Shown here one piece after another: positions 40,812-41,729 of a DNA stretch of 41,729 nt. The DNA is taken from the NCBI GenBank assembly GCA_020847975.1, contig JADLBD010000192.1, positions 1 through 41,729 on the forward strand. The letters run 5' to 3'. Origin of the DNA: Bryobacterales bacterium (GTDB lineage Bacteria > Acidobacteriota > Terriglobia > Bryobacterales > Bryobacteraceae). The notes under the pieces are model-generated. The model searched no databases, was not told the origin of the DNA, and saw only the letters and a program-made list of their open reading frames with translations. A program made the position numbers and the translations under genes. Each line of letters begins with the position of its first letter. Position 1 is the first letter of the stretch.

Positions 40812-41441
40812 ATGACATACACTCGGGCAATCGGCGAGGCCTGTAACAAGGTCATCGTGCTGATCGTTCGTGGTTTGGCTCTTTCCCGCATCTCCCCCAA
40901 CGCGCTGACTTTTATTGGACTCCTCATTAATATTGGAGCGGCGGTGCTGCTCGCGTTCGGACATTTTCGCTTGGCGGGTGCGGTGATCATCGGGGCTGGT
41001 ATTTTCGACATGGTGGACGGGCGCGTGGCGCGGGAAACGAATCGCGTGACGAAGTTCGGCGGGTTCTTTGATTCGGTGCTCGACCGTTATTCGGACCTCG
41101 CTCTGCTGATGGGCCTGCTGGTGTATTACGCGTCCATCAACCGGAATTTTTATGTGGTGATGACGGCCATAGTGATGACCGCATCGGTGATGATCAGCTA
41201 CACGCGCTCGCGGTCGGAAAACACCATCCCCAGTTGCAAGGTCGGGTTCATGGAGCGTCCGGAACGGATTGTGCTGCTCATCATCGGCTGCCTGGCGGAC
41301 CGTATGGCTCCCGTATTGTGGGTGATCGCTGTTCTTGGCAACATCACGGTGATTCACCGCATGGTGCACACCTACCAGGAAACCTCGCGTCTCGAGGATG
41401 CCCAACTGCGTGCAGTACCTACCGCCGAGCGGCAACACTGA
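40812..41441 (+). CDS. CDP-alcohol phosphatidyltransferase
   Basis: A 209-residue integral membrane enzyme with about six helices. The CDP-OH-P motif D(x2)DG(x2)AR(x8)G(x3)D(x3)D is complete: DMVDGRVAR followed by GGFFDSVLD. It transfers a phosphatidyl group from CDP-diacylglycerol to an alcohol (glycerol phosphate, inositol phosphate, serine or similar); which one cannot be read here. An N-terminal SRISPNALTFIGLLINIGAA is typical. It is probably co-transcribed with greA. A 93-bp tandem repeat array starts three bases after its stop codon. Confidence 0.88.
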   Translation: MTYTRAIGEACNKVIVLIVRGLALSRISPNALTFIGLLINIGAAVLLAFGHFRLAGAVIIGAGIFDMVDGRVARETNRVTKFGGFFDSVLDRYSDLALLMGLLVYYASINRNFYVVMTAIVMTASVMISYTRSRSENTIPSCKVGFMERPERIVLLIIGCLADRMAPVLWVIAVLGNITVIHRMVHTYQETSRLEDAQLRAVPTAERQH

Positions 41442-41444
41442 GCT

Positions 41445-41729
41445 TTCTAAGGAACACGCGCAAAACGGAGCCCGCCCGCGCCGCGAATCATCGCGGTGTT
41501 CCTCGTATTTTGGGGGCGCGGGACGTGCCCTTTGCGCTTCTAAGGAACACGCGCAAAACGGAGCCCGCCCGCGCCGCGAATCATCGCGGTGTTCCTCGTA
41601 TTATGGGGGCGCGGGACGTGCCCTTTGCGCTTCTAAGGAACACGCGCAAAACGGAGCCCGCCCGCGCCGCGAATCATCGCGGTGTTCCTCGTATTATGGG
41701 GGCGCGGGACGTGCCCTTTGCGCTTCTAA
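41445..41729. repeat. 93-bp tandem repeat array (three full copies plus six bases) with nested inverted repeats
   Basis: Units at 41445-41537, 41538-41630 and 41631-41723, then the first six bases (TTCTAA) of a fourth at the window end. Copies 2 and 3 are identical; copy 1 differs by one base (T for A at 41510). Each unit holds a perfect hairpin CCGCGA-ATCA-TCGCGG (41481-41496 in copy 1), an outer pair GGAACAC (41451-41457) / GTGTTCC (41496-41502), a pair CCCGCGCC (41475-41482) / GGCGCGGG (41515-41522), and GCGCAAA (41458-41464) / TTTGCGC (41531-41537). The last two can also pair across the boundary with the next copy. No long reading frame and no variable spacers are present. Confidence 0.9.

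Noticed and set aside
41445..41729. CRISPR array
   Set aside because: The repeated 93-bp units are contiguous and nearly identical with no variable spacers, and no cas gene is present.
1..41729. tRNA, rRNA, insertion sequence or prophage
   Set aside because: No tRNA-like cloverleaf, rRNA sequence, transposase or integrase motif, or terminal inverted repeat was recognised; without a covariance-model search a missed tRNA cannot be excluded.

Overview
The window looks like the chromosome of a high-GC Gram-negative bacterium, most likely an acidobacterium of the Solibacter/Bryobacter type. The reasons are the 811-residue duplicated MacB/FtsX permease (an ADOP-type protein, typical of Acidobacteria), many Tat- and Sec-exported proteins, a LolA homologue that implies an outer membrane, and the mixture of scattered housekeeping genes with carbohydrate-degradation genes. 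This is inferred from gene content; no rRNA or tRNA gene is present to confirm it.

Layout. (1) 0.3-4.0 kb, minus strand: an exopolysaccharide export operon with a Wza-like export protein, a Wzz/Wzc-type chain-length protein, a tyrosine autokinase and a degenerate receiver-domain protein. (2) 4.2-7.6 kb: an EVE-domain protein and a small basic protein, then a minus-strand run of hydrolase, ComF and HNH endonuclease, then an HPt protein and a UPF0175 antitoxin-like protein. (3) 7.6-14.8 kb: a divergent carbohydrate cluster. The minus arm holds a CE15-type glucuronoyl esterase, an MFS transporter and L-rhamnose isomerase. The plus arm holds an exported enolase-superfamily enzyme, an exported M55 peptidase and an exported DUF362 protein. 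(4) 14.8-24.2 kb: ADOP permease, RlmD/TrmA-type RNA methyltransferase, tryptophanyl-tRNA synthetase, an MFS exporter, and a minus-strand beta-oxidation operon (thiolase, acyl-CoA dehydrogenase, small P-loop kinase). (5) 24.3-27.5 kb: an exported FAD oxidoreductase coupled to a sialidase-like beta-propeller gene that carries a frameshift.

(6) 27.6-30.5 kb: a PfpI/DJ-1 protein, then a three-gene minus-strand cassette: a nuclease-like protein, an ABC-type ATPase, and a small protein that looks like a TOPRIM-type effector. The ATPase has an in-frame TGA and the effector has lost its middle through an out-of-frame deletion, so this possible defence module appears freshly inactivated. (7) 30.6-41.4 kb: GatB, a purine permease, a parvulin, D-cysteine desulfhydrase, a giant M36 metallopeptidase, a PQQ-propeller gene remnant, LolA, GreA and a CDP-alcohol phosphatidyltransferase. 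(8) 41.4 kb to the window end: three 93-bp tandem repeats with nested inverted repeats, running off the edge.

Apart from the terminal array there is no stretch over 300 bases without a gene or gene remnant. The largest plain gaps are 103-290 (no convincing signal) and the short intergenic regions that carry the putative promoters listed. Several genes have a TANNNT-like -10 hexamer only 5-7 bases before the start codon, which suggests leaderless transcripts.
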